The notes: a model not told the origin generated them from the letters alone. 8,676 bases of DNA from Clostridia bacterium (GCA_028709105.1 JAQVYD010000054.1:1-8676); one strand, 5' to 3'; shown: positions 1-6,680, counted from the first letter of the stretch. A program made the numbers and translations.

Positions 1-1104
1 AAGAAAAGGCTGGGTTCCCGCGCCGAGTTTCTGCTTTATTCCGGTGATAGTTTGAGTGCCTACACTTTTTTAAAAAGCAAGGTCTTAGTTACGGAAAAAC
101 GAGGAAAAAGACAAATCGTTACAGCGTTTATTGTGGTCAGTACACCGGAGGACGAAATCATGGAAATTGCTTATAATTTAGTGCTTTTGCGCAGAGGTAA
201 GGTTTTATCTCTGGATGGGTTTCAGGAAGTAAGCCGGACTGTGCTTACGGCAGAACATCCTGAAAATCCTCTGAACTATCGAGTTTTTTGTTCCACCTAC
301 CATCTTTCCCATCCTGCTTTAGTTAGAGGTTGGTTAGAAAGCAGTCCTGATGTCTTTTTAACGGGAGAATTCGAGGGGGGTATTTGCTACAAATTGTTAA
401 AGCCGGAAGAAATCCCTCATCAAAGCTTTGATGTGATCAGCGGGATTATCAGCGAGTTTCTGCTGACGGAAAATGAATTATTTATTTATGCCCAGAAACC
501 TTTTCATTTGGCGAAAATGGAAAGGTCATTGGTACAAGCGCTGCAGGATAAGGTGAGCTTTAAACAAAAATATTATTTGCCTGTGCGGAAGTTGTATCAA
601 GCCGCACTACAGGGGGTATCCTTAGAGAGTCTTTTGGAAAAAAGCCCCGAAAGAGCTGAGATGCACAGTTTTTCGGCTCTCTCCGCTTTTCTTCTTTGGC
701 AAGGCTATGGAAAACTTTTTGACAAATTAAAAAGAGAAGCTCTGTATAAACTGCAGTTAGATAGTGAGGCGTGGTATTTTTTCATCGAAAGAAAAAAAAG
801 AGGTCGGGAGGAATCGTCCGGTTTTATAGAATATTATCTTTCCGGCAACTGGCTGCGTCTCAATGTCTATAATGGAAGGATCGGGGAAGAGATCAAAAAA
901 CTGGGTGCACGAGTTGAGGTGATTAAGGAAGATGAGTTTGCTTCTCAATCTGATTCTTTAAATGTTCCTCTTTCTGAAGAACGTCAATGGAAAATCTTTA
1001 AGATGTTAAATTTAATGGGGAGGGAAGCCCCTTCTTTAAAAGCCATGGGCTTGATTCCTTCCGTAAGAGGAATGGCCCGCAGGTTAGGTACTCTGGTGCA
1101 ATAA
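1..1104 (+). CDS. Unrecognised protein, 5'-partial at the window edge
   Basis: I do not recognise this family. The frame is open from base 1 to the TAA at 1102-1104, giving 367 visible residues, so the gene most likely begins outside the window. The first in-frame start codon, TTG at 52, has no Shine-Dalgarno sequence, and the codons before it look like ordinary coding sequence. A later in-frame ATG at 160 has a well-placed GGAGG at 147-151, but these bases also encode Pro-Glu-Asp inside what looks like continuous protein, so I treat it as probably coincidental. The protein is soluble-looking, with no signal peptide or membrane segment in the visible part. It mixes beta-rich stretches near the N-terminus with a helical middle, and has a basic C-terminal tail (SVRGMARRLGTLVQ). 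No catalytic motif stands out. It ends just before a strong terminator and converges on the DUF881 operon, so it is probably the last gene of an upstream unit. Coding status is likely; function is unknown. Confidence 0.75.
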   Translation, partial: KKRLGSRAEFLLYSGDSLSAYTFLKSKVLVTEKRGKRQIVTAFIVVSTPEDEIMEIAYNLVLLRRGKVLSLDGFQEVSRTVLTAEHPENPLNYRVFCSTYHLSHPALVRGWLESSPDVFLTGEFEGGICYKLLKPEEIPHQSFDVISGIISEFLLTENELFIYAQKPFHLAKMERSLVQALQDKVSFKQKYYLPVRKLYQAALQGVSLESLLEKSPERAEMHSFSALSAFLLWQGYGKLFDKLKREALYKLQLDSEAWYFFIERKKRGREESSGFIEYYLSGNWLRLNVYNGRIGEEIKKLGARVEVIKEDEFASQSDSLNVPLSEERQWKIFKMLNLMGREAPSLKAMGLIPSVRGMARRLGTLVQ

Positions 1105-1141
1105 GAGCAGCGAATTTCGGTTTAAAAGGGGAAATAAGTAA

Positions 1142-1178
1142 AACAAAAGGAGTGTTCCGCAGGAACACTCCTTTTGTT
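1142..1178. terminator. Bidirectional intrinsic terminator
   Basis: The arms 1142-1158 and 1162-1178 are perfect reverse complements over 17 bp, with a 3-nt loop (GCA). The base of the stem is AACAAAA/TTTTGTT, so reading either way the hairpin ends in a U-rich run. On the minus strand the run continues as TTTTGTTTTACTTATTT. It lies between the plus-strand stop at 1104 and the minus-strand stop at 1184, exactly where convergent transcripts should end, so it probably terminates both. Confidence 0.93.
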
Positions 1179-1183
1179 AATAA

Positions 1184-1972
1184 CTATCGGGGGGCAATAT
1201 TTTTTAAGGGATTGATAATTTCTTGGGGAGTAGTTGTTTTTGTCGTTTTTTCTTTATCTTTTTCTGTTGGCTTGTATTCCTTCATAAAATAATAGCTGGT
1301 AGGTTTTTCGATGGCCGGGAGTTCTAATTCTTCTACTTTTTCTATTTCCGGATAAGCATTAAAAAGGGCTAAGTTATCCATAATTCCACCGGGCAGGGTG
1401 AGTCCTTTTTCCAGATTATTCGGGTTGCCGATTGTTTTGATAATAATAGGATACTCTAGTTTTTCATGATTAACGGTCATAAAGATACTATAACCATCCT
1501 CGTGATAGGCATCTTCGGCAACGGAAATGGTACTATGGGAAGTGATGCGATATTCATTCAGAGAAATAGCTTCGGCTCCCGCATTCCAAAGTTCATTAAT
1601 GATATTTAAAAGGTCCGTATAGATTATGGGCATGTGTTCTTCAATCGTAATGGTTAGCCCGGGTCCTTTCAGGGCAGTTGTGCCATTGACTATGCGCATT
1701 TTTTCCCTTTCCGCGTAAATGCTTTCTAAAAGTTTCTTTTCATCGCGGCTGCTTTCCATCTGGGAGCGTAATTGATTGCCGAGGTCGGTGATTTCTAGGG
1801 CTAGCTTTTGTCTTTTTTCGGAAAGACTGCGCACCATGGCAATAAGGGTTTCCGTTCTCTGGAAGGTGAGGTCGCTGGCCACACGGGTTTGGGCTTGAAA
1901 TTGTAAAGATAACATAATGCCGAGGCAAAGCAAAACAACGGTGATGGGGATATGCCAACGTGCTTTATCCAT
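1184..1972 (-). CDS. DUF881 membrane-anchored coiled-coil protein (second copy)
   Basis: This is a DUF881 family protein of 262 residues (YlxW/YlxX-like). The molecular function is not established; the B. subtilis relatives lie in the divIB-ftsA region, which suggests a role linked to division or the envelope. Residues 7-25 form one hydrophobic anchor, residues about 35-92 look like a coiled coil, and the conserved core runs from about 95 to 220. The core includes GPGLTITI (103-110), the family hallmark NELWNAGAEAIS (126-137) and an IGNP/PGGIMDNL segment (181-201). A charged Thr/Lys-rich tail follows, probably on the outer face with the core. I chose the ATG at 1972 over the in-frame GTG at 1981 because GAGGTGAAAGGA (1984-1973) puts its GAGG 8 nt upstream of this ATG. 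The ATG overlaps the last 8 nt of the upstream small-basic-protein gene (ATGGATAA), implying translational coupling. Compared with the other DUF881 copy, it lacks the LDDN and NGQR signatures, having EEH and NEYR in those places. Confidence 0.9.
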   Translation of the reverse strand: MDKARWHIPITVVLLCLGIMLSLQFQAQTRVASDLTFQRTETLIAMVRSLSEKRQKLALEITDLGNQLRSQMESSRDEKKLLESIYAEREKMRIVNGTTALKGPGLTITIEEHMPIIYTDLLNIINELWNAGAEAISLNEYRITSHSTISVAEDAYHEDGYSIFMTVNHEKLEYPIIIKTIGNPNNLEKGLTLPGGIMDNLALFNAYPEIEKVEELELPAIEKPTSYYFMKEYKPTEKDKEKTTKTTTPQEIINPLKNIAPR

Positions 1973-2342
1973 TCCTTTCACCTCGGATACGGGCTTTCCT
2001 TTGGCGGTATTTGGTTAAAGAGTGATGTCTGATGGCCGCGAGATTTTGGAAGATCCGAATCCCGAAGGCGAAGACGGCGGCATAATAAAGGTCTACTCCT
2101 AAACGGTCCCCCAAGTAAGCGAGCAGAGCGGCGAGAAGGGCATTGGTGAAAAATCCGCTGAGGAGAATGGTGCCGTCAAAGGTATCTTCTAAAATAGCTT
2201 TGATTCCTCCAAAAACAGAGTCTAAGGAAGCCAGTACGGCAATAGACATATATTTAATATAAATTGGGGGTAATTGAAAAGTAATATTAGAACCAAGATA
2301 AGTACCAATAATTAATCCTAATACGGGCAGTAAAAACCACAT
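1965..2342 (-). CDS. sbp: Small basic protein, DUF1290 (Sbp family)
   Basis: This 125-residue membrane protein belongs to the DUF1290 'small basic protein' family, whose B. subtilis member Sbp is encoded just upstream of ftsA. Its biochemical role is unknown. Hydrophobic segments lie at about 2-18, 28-48, 58-78 and 84-103. Family signature stretches are easily seen: SIAVLASLDSVFGGIKAILE (33-52), SGFFTNALLAALLAYLGD (62-79) and LGVDLYYAAVFAFGIRIFQNLA (81-102). The tail is strongly basic (RHHSLTKYRQRKARIRGER), consistent with the cytoplasmic side. The ATG at 2342 is preceded by AGGAGG about 7 nt upstream, and the gap to the preceding DUF881 gene is 14 nt. Its stop overlaps the start of the next DUF881 gene, so all three are one operon. 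Length matches the family (about 110-125 residues). Confidence 0.93.
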   Translation of the reverse strand: MWFLLPVLGLIIGTYLGSNITFQLPPIYIKYMSIAVLASLDSVFGGIKAILEDTFDGTILLSGFFTNALLAALLAYLGDRLGVDLYYAAVFAFGIRIFQNLAAIRHHSLTKYRQRKARIRGERNG

Positions 2343-2356
2343 GTAAAGGCCTCCTT

Positions 2357-3058
2357 TTATTGAGGGATTGTATGTTTAAATTGTAGTTCTCCTTTATAGG
2401 CGGGAATAATGAGGTCTTCTTTTTCTTCAAGGGTTACAGGATAATGGGCAGCTTTTAAAAGATCTAATTGTCCGAGAGAAATGCTTTCGGCCATTAATTT
2501 AGGGCTGCCAATAGCCTGGATTTCAAAAGGCGGAGCAATACGGGTCATATTAATCAGAATAAGATTGCCGACACAGCGAATCTCCGAGGTAGTCACCAGT
2601 CGTTGCCCGTTGACAGAGATGGCTTCAGCACCGCCGATTTTTAGCTCATTGACAAGATTAAGGATGTGTTCGTAATGAATAATATATTTGTTGGGGTCAT
2701 CGTTGGGGGCCGTGTTCAGCCCTTCTTTATTATCATCAAGCGTGATGATAATCCCTTTCCCGTTAACTGCTGTTAATCCTGCCTCAATTTTAGCATGAAT
2801 GATTTCTTGTTGTAAGTCCTGCAGTTTCCCTTTGTTATTTTGATTTTGTATTTCATTAAGCTGGTTACGCATCGTTTCAATTTGGTTTTCTTGATTTTCT
2901 ATTTCAGTTTCTAGATTTTGGATAACATTGATAAGATTAGCATTTTTTTGACTGACCGCATCAAAATTTGTATTTTTTGTTTGGATTTTTAATTGAAAAG
3001 CGAGGAAGAAACTAGAGATAATACAGACGATCGTAAGTGGTAAAATAAATTTACGCAT
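2357..3058 (-). CDS. DUF881 membrane-anchored coiled-coil protein (first copy)
   Basis: This is a DUF881 family protein of 233 residues and the first gene of the minus-strand operon. It has one N-terminal membrane segment (about 4-22), then an Asn/Gln/Glu-rich coiled coil (about 36-92), then the DUF881 core from about 95 to 222. In the core I see NGKGIIITLDDN (99-110), LNLVNELKIGGAEAISVNGQRL (133-154) and QAIGSPKLMAESI (181-193), all typical of the family. The topology implies a short cytoplasmic end with the coiled coil and core outside the membrane. The function is not established. The chosen start is the ATG at 3058; an in-frame TTG lies directly before it at 3061. The ribosome binding site is an unusual run of eight G, at 3072-3065 on this strand. 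It shares its fold with the gene at 1184-1972, probably through an old duplication. Confidence 0.9.
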   Translation of the reverse strand: MRKFILPLTIVCIISSFFLAFQLKIQTKNTNFDAVSQKNANLINVIQNLETEIENQENQIETMRNQLNEIQNQNNKGKLQDLQQEIIHAKIEAGLTAVNGKGIIITLDDNKEGLNTAPNDDPNKYIIHYEHILNLVNELKIGGAEAISVNGQRLVTTSEIRCVGNLILINMTRIAPPFEIQAIGSPKLMAESISLGQLDLLKAAHYPVTLEEKEDLIIPAYKGELQFKHTIPQ

Positions 3059-3064
3059 CAACTT

Positions 3065-3072
3065 CCCCCCCC
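3065..3072 (-). promoter_or_regulatory. Ribosome binding site of eight consecutive G, first DUF881 gene
   Basis: On the minus strand the sequence is A7-G8-AAG-TTG-ATG. The G run is the only Shine-Dalgarno-like element, and can pair with the CCUCC of 16S rRNA if one G-U wobble is allowed. Measured from the G run, the TTG at 3061 is 3 nt away and the ATG at 3058 is 6 nt away, which favours the ATG. A homopolymer in this position could change length by slippage and so shift the spacing. Confidence 0.6.
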
Positions 3073-3176
3073 TTTTTTTATGATGAGTTTTATTATAACA
3101 TAAGATTATAATTATAAGTTGAAGTTACTATTTTAGCTTGACAGGGAAATAATACCATAAGCGCAAGGAAAATACT

Positions 3177-3272
3177 ATGATTATAACTAATCTTTATTAT
3201 ATCTTAAGTATTTTATTAATGGTAACTTATTTAGAGGAAATGTTAGTGAATTGTCGAACTAATCCTTGTTAG
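3177..3272 (+). CDS. Possible 31-residue hydrophobic small protein upstream of cdaA
   Basis: ATG at 3177 opens 31 sense codons closed by TAG at 3270-3272. AAGGAA (3165-3170) sits 6 nt before the ATG and could serve as a ribosome binding site. Residues 1-19 are mostly hydrophobic (ITNLYYILSILLMVTYL), followed by EEM and a short polar tail ending NCRTNPC with two cysteines, so the product would look like a single-pass micro-membrane protein. It ends 27 nt before the cdaA start and could be the first cistron of that operon or a leader peptide. Against this, the region is so AT-rich that an open frame of this length with hydrophobic residues can arise by chance. I do not recognise a family. Confidence 0.28.
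   Translation: MIITNLYYILSILLMVTYLEEMLVNCRTNPC
3196..3225 (-). promoter_or_regulatory. Candidate sigma-A promoter for the DUF881 operon
   Basis: The minus strand reads TTACCA (3225-3220), an 18-nt spacer, then a perfect TATAAT (3201-3196). This would start transcription roughly 130 nt upstream of the DUF881 ATG. Other TATAAT sequences lie closer to the gene, on the minus strand at 3097-3092, 3110-3105 and 3116-3111, but none has a recognisable -35 element at normal spacing. In such AT-rich DNA a chance match is likely, so this is tentative. Confidence 0.3.
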
Positions 3273-3284
3273 AGCTTGTTTTTT

Positions 3285-3291
3285 AAGGAGG
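3285..3291 (+). promoter_or_regulatory. Ribosome binding site that fixes the cdaA start
   Basis: AAGGAGG at 3285-3291 is a near-ideal Shine-Dalgarno sequence, 8 nt before the TTG at 3300. It lies downstream of the alternative in-frame TTG at 3276, which has no such element. This makes 3300 the likely start. Confidence 0.85.
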
Positions 3292-3299
3292 AAGGCCCC

Positions 3300-4106
3300 T
3301 TGTGGAAGCAGGCATTAGAAATTTTTAATTTAATTAGCATCTTAGATATCCTGATTGTCTCCTTTGTGATCTATAAACTGATGATGATCATTAAGGGGAC
3401 GCGTGCCGTTCAATTAATTAAAGGTCTGTTTATTTTACTTTTGGCTTCCTTAGTCAGTGAGACCTTTGGTTTTACAACGGTAGCCTGGATTTTAGAGCAA
3501 TTATCTAAGGTCTTAGTTGTTGCTTTGCCGATAGTTTTTCAGCCTGAATTACGGCGAGCTTTAGAACGTTTGGGGCGTGGAAAATTCTTTGCCCGGCCTA
3601 TGTCCATGTTAAATGAAGAAACTTTGGCTAAAGTAGTAGATCAGCTTGTCCGTTCTGTTAAAATCTTATCTAAAGATAATATTGGGGCTTTGATTATGTT
3701 GGAACGTGAAACAGGCGTTAATGATTATATTGAAACGGGAACAAAGATTGACGGCATTGTTTCTACGGAATTTATTGTAAATATTTTTATACCGAGAAGT
3801 CCTCTGCATGATGGAGCGGTGATTATTAGGGGTGACAGAGTTGTGGCGGCCGGTTGCTTTTTACCACTCTCGGAAAATCCTAACTTGAGTAAAGAATTAG
3901 GAACTAGACATCGTGCTGCCTTAGGGTTAACGGAACAATCTGATGTTATCGGGATTATTGTTTCAGAGGAGACGGGAACAATTTCTGTGGCTGAAGAAGG
4001 AAGGTTGACTCGTTATCTAGATGAAAATACGTTAAAAGATATTTTAAAGAAGCGTCTTTTAACGAAACAGCAAAATTTAACGCCTTTATTTAATTGGAGG
4101 TCATAA
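3300..4106 (+). CDS. cdaA: Diadenylate cyclase CdaA
   Basis: CdaA (DacA, YbbP) condenses two ATP into cyclic di-AMP, the second messenger that controls potassium and osmolyte balance and wall integrity. The 268-residue protein has about three N-terminal membrane segments (roughly residues 10-30, 40-58 and 66-82), then the family junction VFQPELRRALERLGRG (80-95) and a cytoplasmic DAC domain from about 100 to 245. The DAC signatures are intact: LHDGAVII (169-176, with DGA at 171-173) and GTRHRAALG (201-209). IFIPRSPLHDGA and SKELGTRHRAA closely match B. subtilis CdaA. The TTG at 3300 is used because AAGGAGG lies 8 nt upstream; the longer frame from 3276 adds eight residues that read through this site. 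cdaR starts 3 nt after the stop and glmM follows, the classic Firmicutes cassette in which CdaR and GlmM both bind CdaA. Identification is firm. Confidence 0.97.
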   Translation: MWKQALEIFNLISILDILIVSFVIYKLMMIIKGTRAVQLIKGLFILLLASLVSETFGFTTVAWILEQLSKVLVVALPIVFQPELRRALERLGRGKFFARPMSMLNEETLAKVVDQLVRSVKILSKDNIGALIMLERETGVNDYIETGTKIDGIVSTEFIVNIFIPRSPLHDGAVIIRGDRVVAAGCFLPLSENPNLSKELGTRHRAALGLTEQSDVIGIIVSEETGTISVAEEGRLTRYLDENTLKDILKKRLLTKQQNLTPLFNWRS

Positions 4107-4109
4107 AAG

Positions 4110-5297
4110 ATGAAAAAATTTTGGGAAAGGAATTTTTTTTATAAGGCGCTAGCTGTTTTATTAGCAGTTTTATTATGGCTATATGTGAATCCTGCTACAG
4201 AAAAGGTTTTTACGGTTTCTGTGCTTCCATATAATCTTACGGAAGGTTTCGTACTCGCGCATAATCCGGAGGACGTAGAAGTGAGAGTTACAGGTCCTTC
4301 TTCAACGGTTAAGTCCCTTAGTTCTAAAGAGATCAAAGCTTCTGTTAATTTAGCATCAGCTAAATTAGGTGAGGGAACTTATTCTGTGGAGGTAAATTTA
4401 CCCCCGGGGGTTGAACCGGTATTAATTAAACCTTCTAGCGTTAAATTGCTAATAGATAAAATAAAAGAAAAACAACTGCCTATTCGGGTGATCACTCAAG
4501 GAACGGTGGCTTCAGGGTATTCCCATTTTGAACCGGTACTGGAACCTTCTACAGTTGTAGTAAGAGGTCCCAGTCGACTTTTAATTGATCTTGATACAGC
4601 GTTAATCACAGTTAACCTTGACCAAGCCAAAGATAATCTTGTTTTAAATCCTCCGGTAACTTTATTAACAAAGAATGGCAATATTGTTTCTGATAAATTT
4701 GAGATTAGCCCGAAAAACATTCAAGTTTTTGTCCCGATTACTGAGAATACACATAATAAAACGGTTTCTATAAAACCCAATATAAATGGAGAGCCGAAAG
4801 AAGGTTTCCATGTTTCCAGAGTGGTTCTTGATCCGGAAACCGTCAAAATTACGGGAAGTTATGAAACATTAAGTCAGATTTATCAAGTGAGTACAGCTCC
4901 TATTGATATTACGGGAATTACAGAAACCTATTCTACACAAGTGGCTCTTGTCTCTCCGGAAGGGGCGAATCTTCTTTATCAGCCGGTAGTTAAGGTTCTT
5001 GTGCAAATAGAAGCGGTGGCGGTGACGAAAAATCTCGTCGATATTCCTGTGACTGTAATTAACTTAGCGGAAGGTAAGCAGGTTATTTTGAAGCCTGATA
5101 AAGTACAATTGACGCTAAAAGGACCTTCGGAGGAAATAGGCGCAGTAGAAAAAAGTGCCGTTAAAGCTTTTGTCGATGTGGAGGGGCTGGAATTAGGAGT
5201 TCATAATTTAGTAGTAAAAGCCGAAGTCCCTAAGACTTTACAATTATTTAACGTGGAGCCTAGTACTGTTGAGGTCAAGATTATTGAAAAAGAATAG
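4110..5297 (+). CDS. cdaR: CdaA regulatory protein CdaR (YbbR-repeat protein)
   Basis: CdaR is the membrane-anchored partner of CdaA that modulates c-di-AMP synthesis from the outer side of the membrane. The 395-residue protein has one N-terminal membrane anchor (about 11-26) and then four YbbR-type beta-rich repeats, at roughly 31-118, 121-210, 217-302 and 307-395. Each repeat ends in a recognisable element of the form 'P-S/E/D-x-V-x-hydrophobic', for example KPSSVKLLI, EPSTVVVRGPS, DPETVKITGS, KPDKVQLTLKGPS and EPSTVEVKI. Four repeats agree with B. subtilis CdaR, but this protein is shorter and lacks a long C-terminal extension. The ATG at 4110 follows the cdaA stop by 3 nt, and its GGAGG (4096-4100) lies inside the end of cdaA, which suggests translational coupling. 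No enzymatic motif is expected or seen. Confidence 0.95.
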   Translation: MKKFWERNFFYKALAVLLAVLLWLYVNPATEKVFTVSVLPYNLTEGFVLAHNPEDVEVRVTGPSSTVKSLSSKEIKASVNLASAKLGEGTYSVEVNLPPGVEPVLIKPSSVKLLIDKIKEKQLPIRVITQGTVASGYSHFEPVLEPSTVVVRGPSRLLIDLDTALITVNLDQAKDNLVLNPPVTLLTKNGNIVSDKFEISPKNIQVFVPITENTHNKTVSIKPNINGEPKEGFHVSRVVLDPETVKITGSYETLSQIYQVSTAPIDITGITETYSTQVALVSPEGANLLYQPVVKVLVQIEAVAVTKNLVDIPVTVINLAEGKQVILKPDKVQLTLKGPSEEIGAVEKSAVKAFVDVEGLELGVHNLVVKAEVPKTLQLFNVEPSTVEVKIIEKE

Positions 5298-5333
5298 ACT
5301 CGAATTTTAAGAAAGAAAGGAGTACTGGTATAA

Positions 5334-6680
5334 ATGGGGAAACTTTTTGGGACAGATGGGGTCAGAGGATTGGTTAATCGTGAATTAACACCTGAACTTG
5401 CTTTTCGCTTGGGCAGGGCGTCAGGGGCTTTACTGCGAAAACCGGAGCAGAGGACAGCACTGCTTTTAGGCATAGATCCGCGTATTTCCAGTTCTATGTT
5501 GGAGGGGGCTTTGGCGGCTGGGGTTTGTTCCTCGGGAGTAGATGTTTATGCGGCGGGGGTTATTCCTACTCCTGCGGTGGCTTATTTGACCAGGGAAATG
5601 AAGACTTGTGCCGGGGTAGTTATTTCCGCTTCTCATAATTCTTTTGAGGATAACGGGATTAAATTTTTTAATGAAGATGGCTATAAATTACCTGATGAGT
5701 TAGAGGAGAAGATTGAAGCACTTGTGTTGTCAGAGACAGACAATTTGCCACGGCCCACGGGCAGTGAAGTAGGGAGAATTATTCCTTTCCCTAATGCGCT
5801 TAATCGTTATGTCCAATTTCTTAAGGAAAAGGTAGAGCTGTCTTTGACCGGGTTAAGGATCGTGGTGGATTGTGCTAATGGGGCTGTTTCCGAGGTTGCC
5901 CCGCGGGTGTATCGGGAACTGGGAGCGCAGGTTATTAGTATCCATGACTTAGCTACAGGTACTAATATTAATAAGGATTGTGGTTCTACTCATCTCGAAT
6001 CTCTGCAGCAGGCAGTTTTAAAACATCAAGCTGATCTGGGCATAGCCCATGATGGGGATGGGGATCGGCTGATTGCCGTTGATGAAAAAGGACAGGAAGT
6101 AGATGGGGATAAAATTTTAGTTATTTGCGGGCTTGCTTTACAGACCAAAAGCAGCTTGCAGGAGAAAGTCGTCGTTACGGTAATGAGCAATCTTGGTTTG
6201 AAAAGAGCTTTTCAAAAGGCAGGGGTGCAGGTCTATGAAACTAAAGTCGGGGATCGGTATGTTTTAGAGAAAATGCTGGAAACCGGAGCTGTTTTAGGGG
6301 GAGAACAGTCCGGTCATATTATTTTTTTACAGCAGAACACCACGGGTGATGGTGTTTTGACCGCTCTCCATTTGCTCAAGGTGGTGAAGGAAACCGGACA
6401 ACCTTTAAGTGAATTGGCTGCCCAGATGAGTACTTATCCTCAGGTTTTGCTTAATGTTAGGGTGAAAAATAAAAACTCCTGGGTTAAAAATGCGGCAATT
6501 AAACAAGCCATTGCGCAAGCTGAAAAAAGCTTAGGACAAGAGGGGCGTCTTTTGGTGCGGCCTTCAGGTACGGAACCTTTGCTCCGCGTGATGGCTGAAG
6601 GTGAGGATCAGAGACAATTGGAAGAGATCGCGGAGCGGATAGGGGAAATTATTGTGCAGGAATTAGGGCCATCAAATTAA
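5334..6680 (+). CDS. glmM: Phosphoglucosamine mutase GlmM
   Basis: GlmM interconverts glucosamine-6-phosphate and glucosamine-1-phosphate, a cytoplasmic step toward UDP-GlcNAc, peptidoglycan and teichoic acid. At 448 residues it has the normal full length. All four alpha-D-phosphohexomutase sites are present: the active-site SASHN at 98-102 with Ser100 as the phosphoserine; the metal-binding DGDGDR at 240-245; the sugar-recognition loop GGEQSGHI at 323-330; and the phosphate-binding RPSGTEPLLRVM at 410-421. The N-terminus, GKLFGTDGVRG, is typical. The ATG at 5334 is preceded by AAAGGAG (5316-5322) at a slightly long 11-nt spacing, and 36 nt separate it from cdaR with no hairpin seen. In other Firmicutes GlmM binds CdaA and lowers its activity, linking wall precursor supply to c-di-AMP. 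glmS, often next, is not present here; acpS follows after 15 nt. Confidence 0.98.
   Translation: MGKLFGTDGVRGLVNRELTPELAFRLGRASGALLRKPEQRTALLLGIDPRISSSMLEGALAAGVCSSGVDVYAAGVIPTPAVAYLTREMKTCAGVVISASHNSFEDNGIKFFNEDGYKLPDELEEKIEALVLSETDNLPRPTGSEVGRIIPFPNALNRYVQFLKEKVELSLTGLRIVVDCANGAVSEVAPRVYRELGAQVISIHDLATGTNINKDCGSTHLESLQQAVLKHQADLGIAHDGDGDRLIAVDEKGQEVDGDKILVICGLALQTKSSLQEKVVVTVMSNLGLKRAFQKAGVQVYETKVGDRYVLEKMLETGAVLGGEQSGHIIFLQQNTTGDGVLTALHLLKVVKETGQPLSELAAQMSTYPQVLLNVRVKNKNSWVKNAAIKQAIAQAEKSLGQEGRLLVRPSGTEPLLRVMAEGEDQRQLEEIAERIGEIIVQELGPSN

Larger units (their letters stand above)
3059..3299. other. AT-rich divergent intergenic region
   Basis: This stretch separates the minus-strand DUF881 operon from the plus-strand cdaA operon and must hold promoters for both, unless cdaA is also read from elsewhere. 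It is much more AT-rich than the genes and contains a perfect 12-bp palindrome, TTATAATTATAA (3106-3117), which also supplies TATAAT-like sequences on both strands. I could not find a convincing plus-strand promoter: the TTGACA at 3138-3143 has no -10 element 16-18 nt downstream. A possible small ORF (3177-3272) and a possible minus-strand promoter (3196-3225) overlap each other here. No riboswitch structure was recognised. Confidence 0.7.

Noticed and set aside
757..948. Minus-strand 63-codon open frame inside the left-edge gene
   Set aside because: It is enclosed by a longer coherent plus-strand frame and has no separate initiation signals.
1740..1958. Minus-strand 72-codon frame inside the second DUF881 gene
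   Set aside because: It is an out-of-frame reading of the DUF881 anchor and coiled-coil region; the DUF881 frame explains the conservation.
3065..3079. C8T7 (G8A7 on the other strand) run as a frameshift splitting a longer gene
   Set aside because: It lies before the DUF881 start, where the protein already has a complete N-terminal membrane anchor, so no coding continuity is broken.
3138..3143. TTGACA, a consensus -35 hexamer on the plus strand ahead of cdaA
   Set aside because: At 16-18 nt downstream the sequence is GC-containing (AGCGCA/GCGCAA) and not -10-like; the next TATGAT is 32 nt away. Without a partner it cannot be called a promoter.
3100..3290. c-di-AMP (ydaO-type) or other riboswitch leader ahead of cdaA
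   Set aside because: I could find no long paired stems or recognisable conserved blocks; the region is AT-rich with only very short inverted repeats.
3276..3299. Longer CdaA start at the TTG at 3276
   Set aside because: The extra eight residues translate the AAGGAGG ribosome binding site, and nothing like a binding site precedes 3276; the TTG at 3300 is better.
4139..4336. Minus-strand open frame within cdaR
   Set aside because: It is fully covered by the well-supported cdaR frame with its membrane anchor and YbbR repeats; the composition is that of an antisense shadow.
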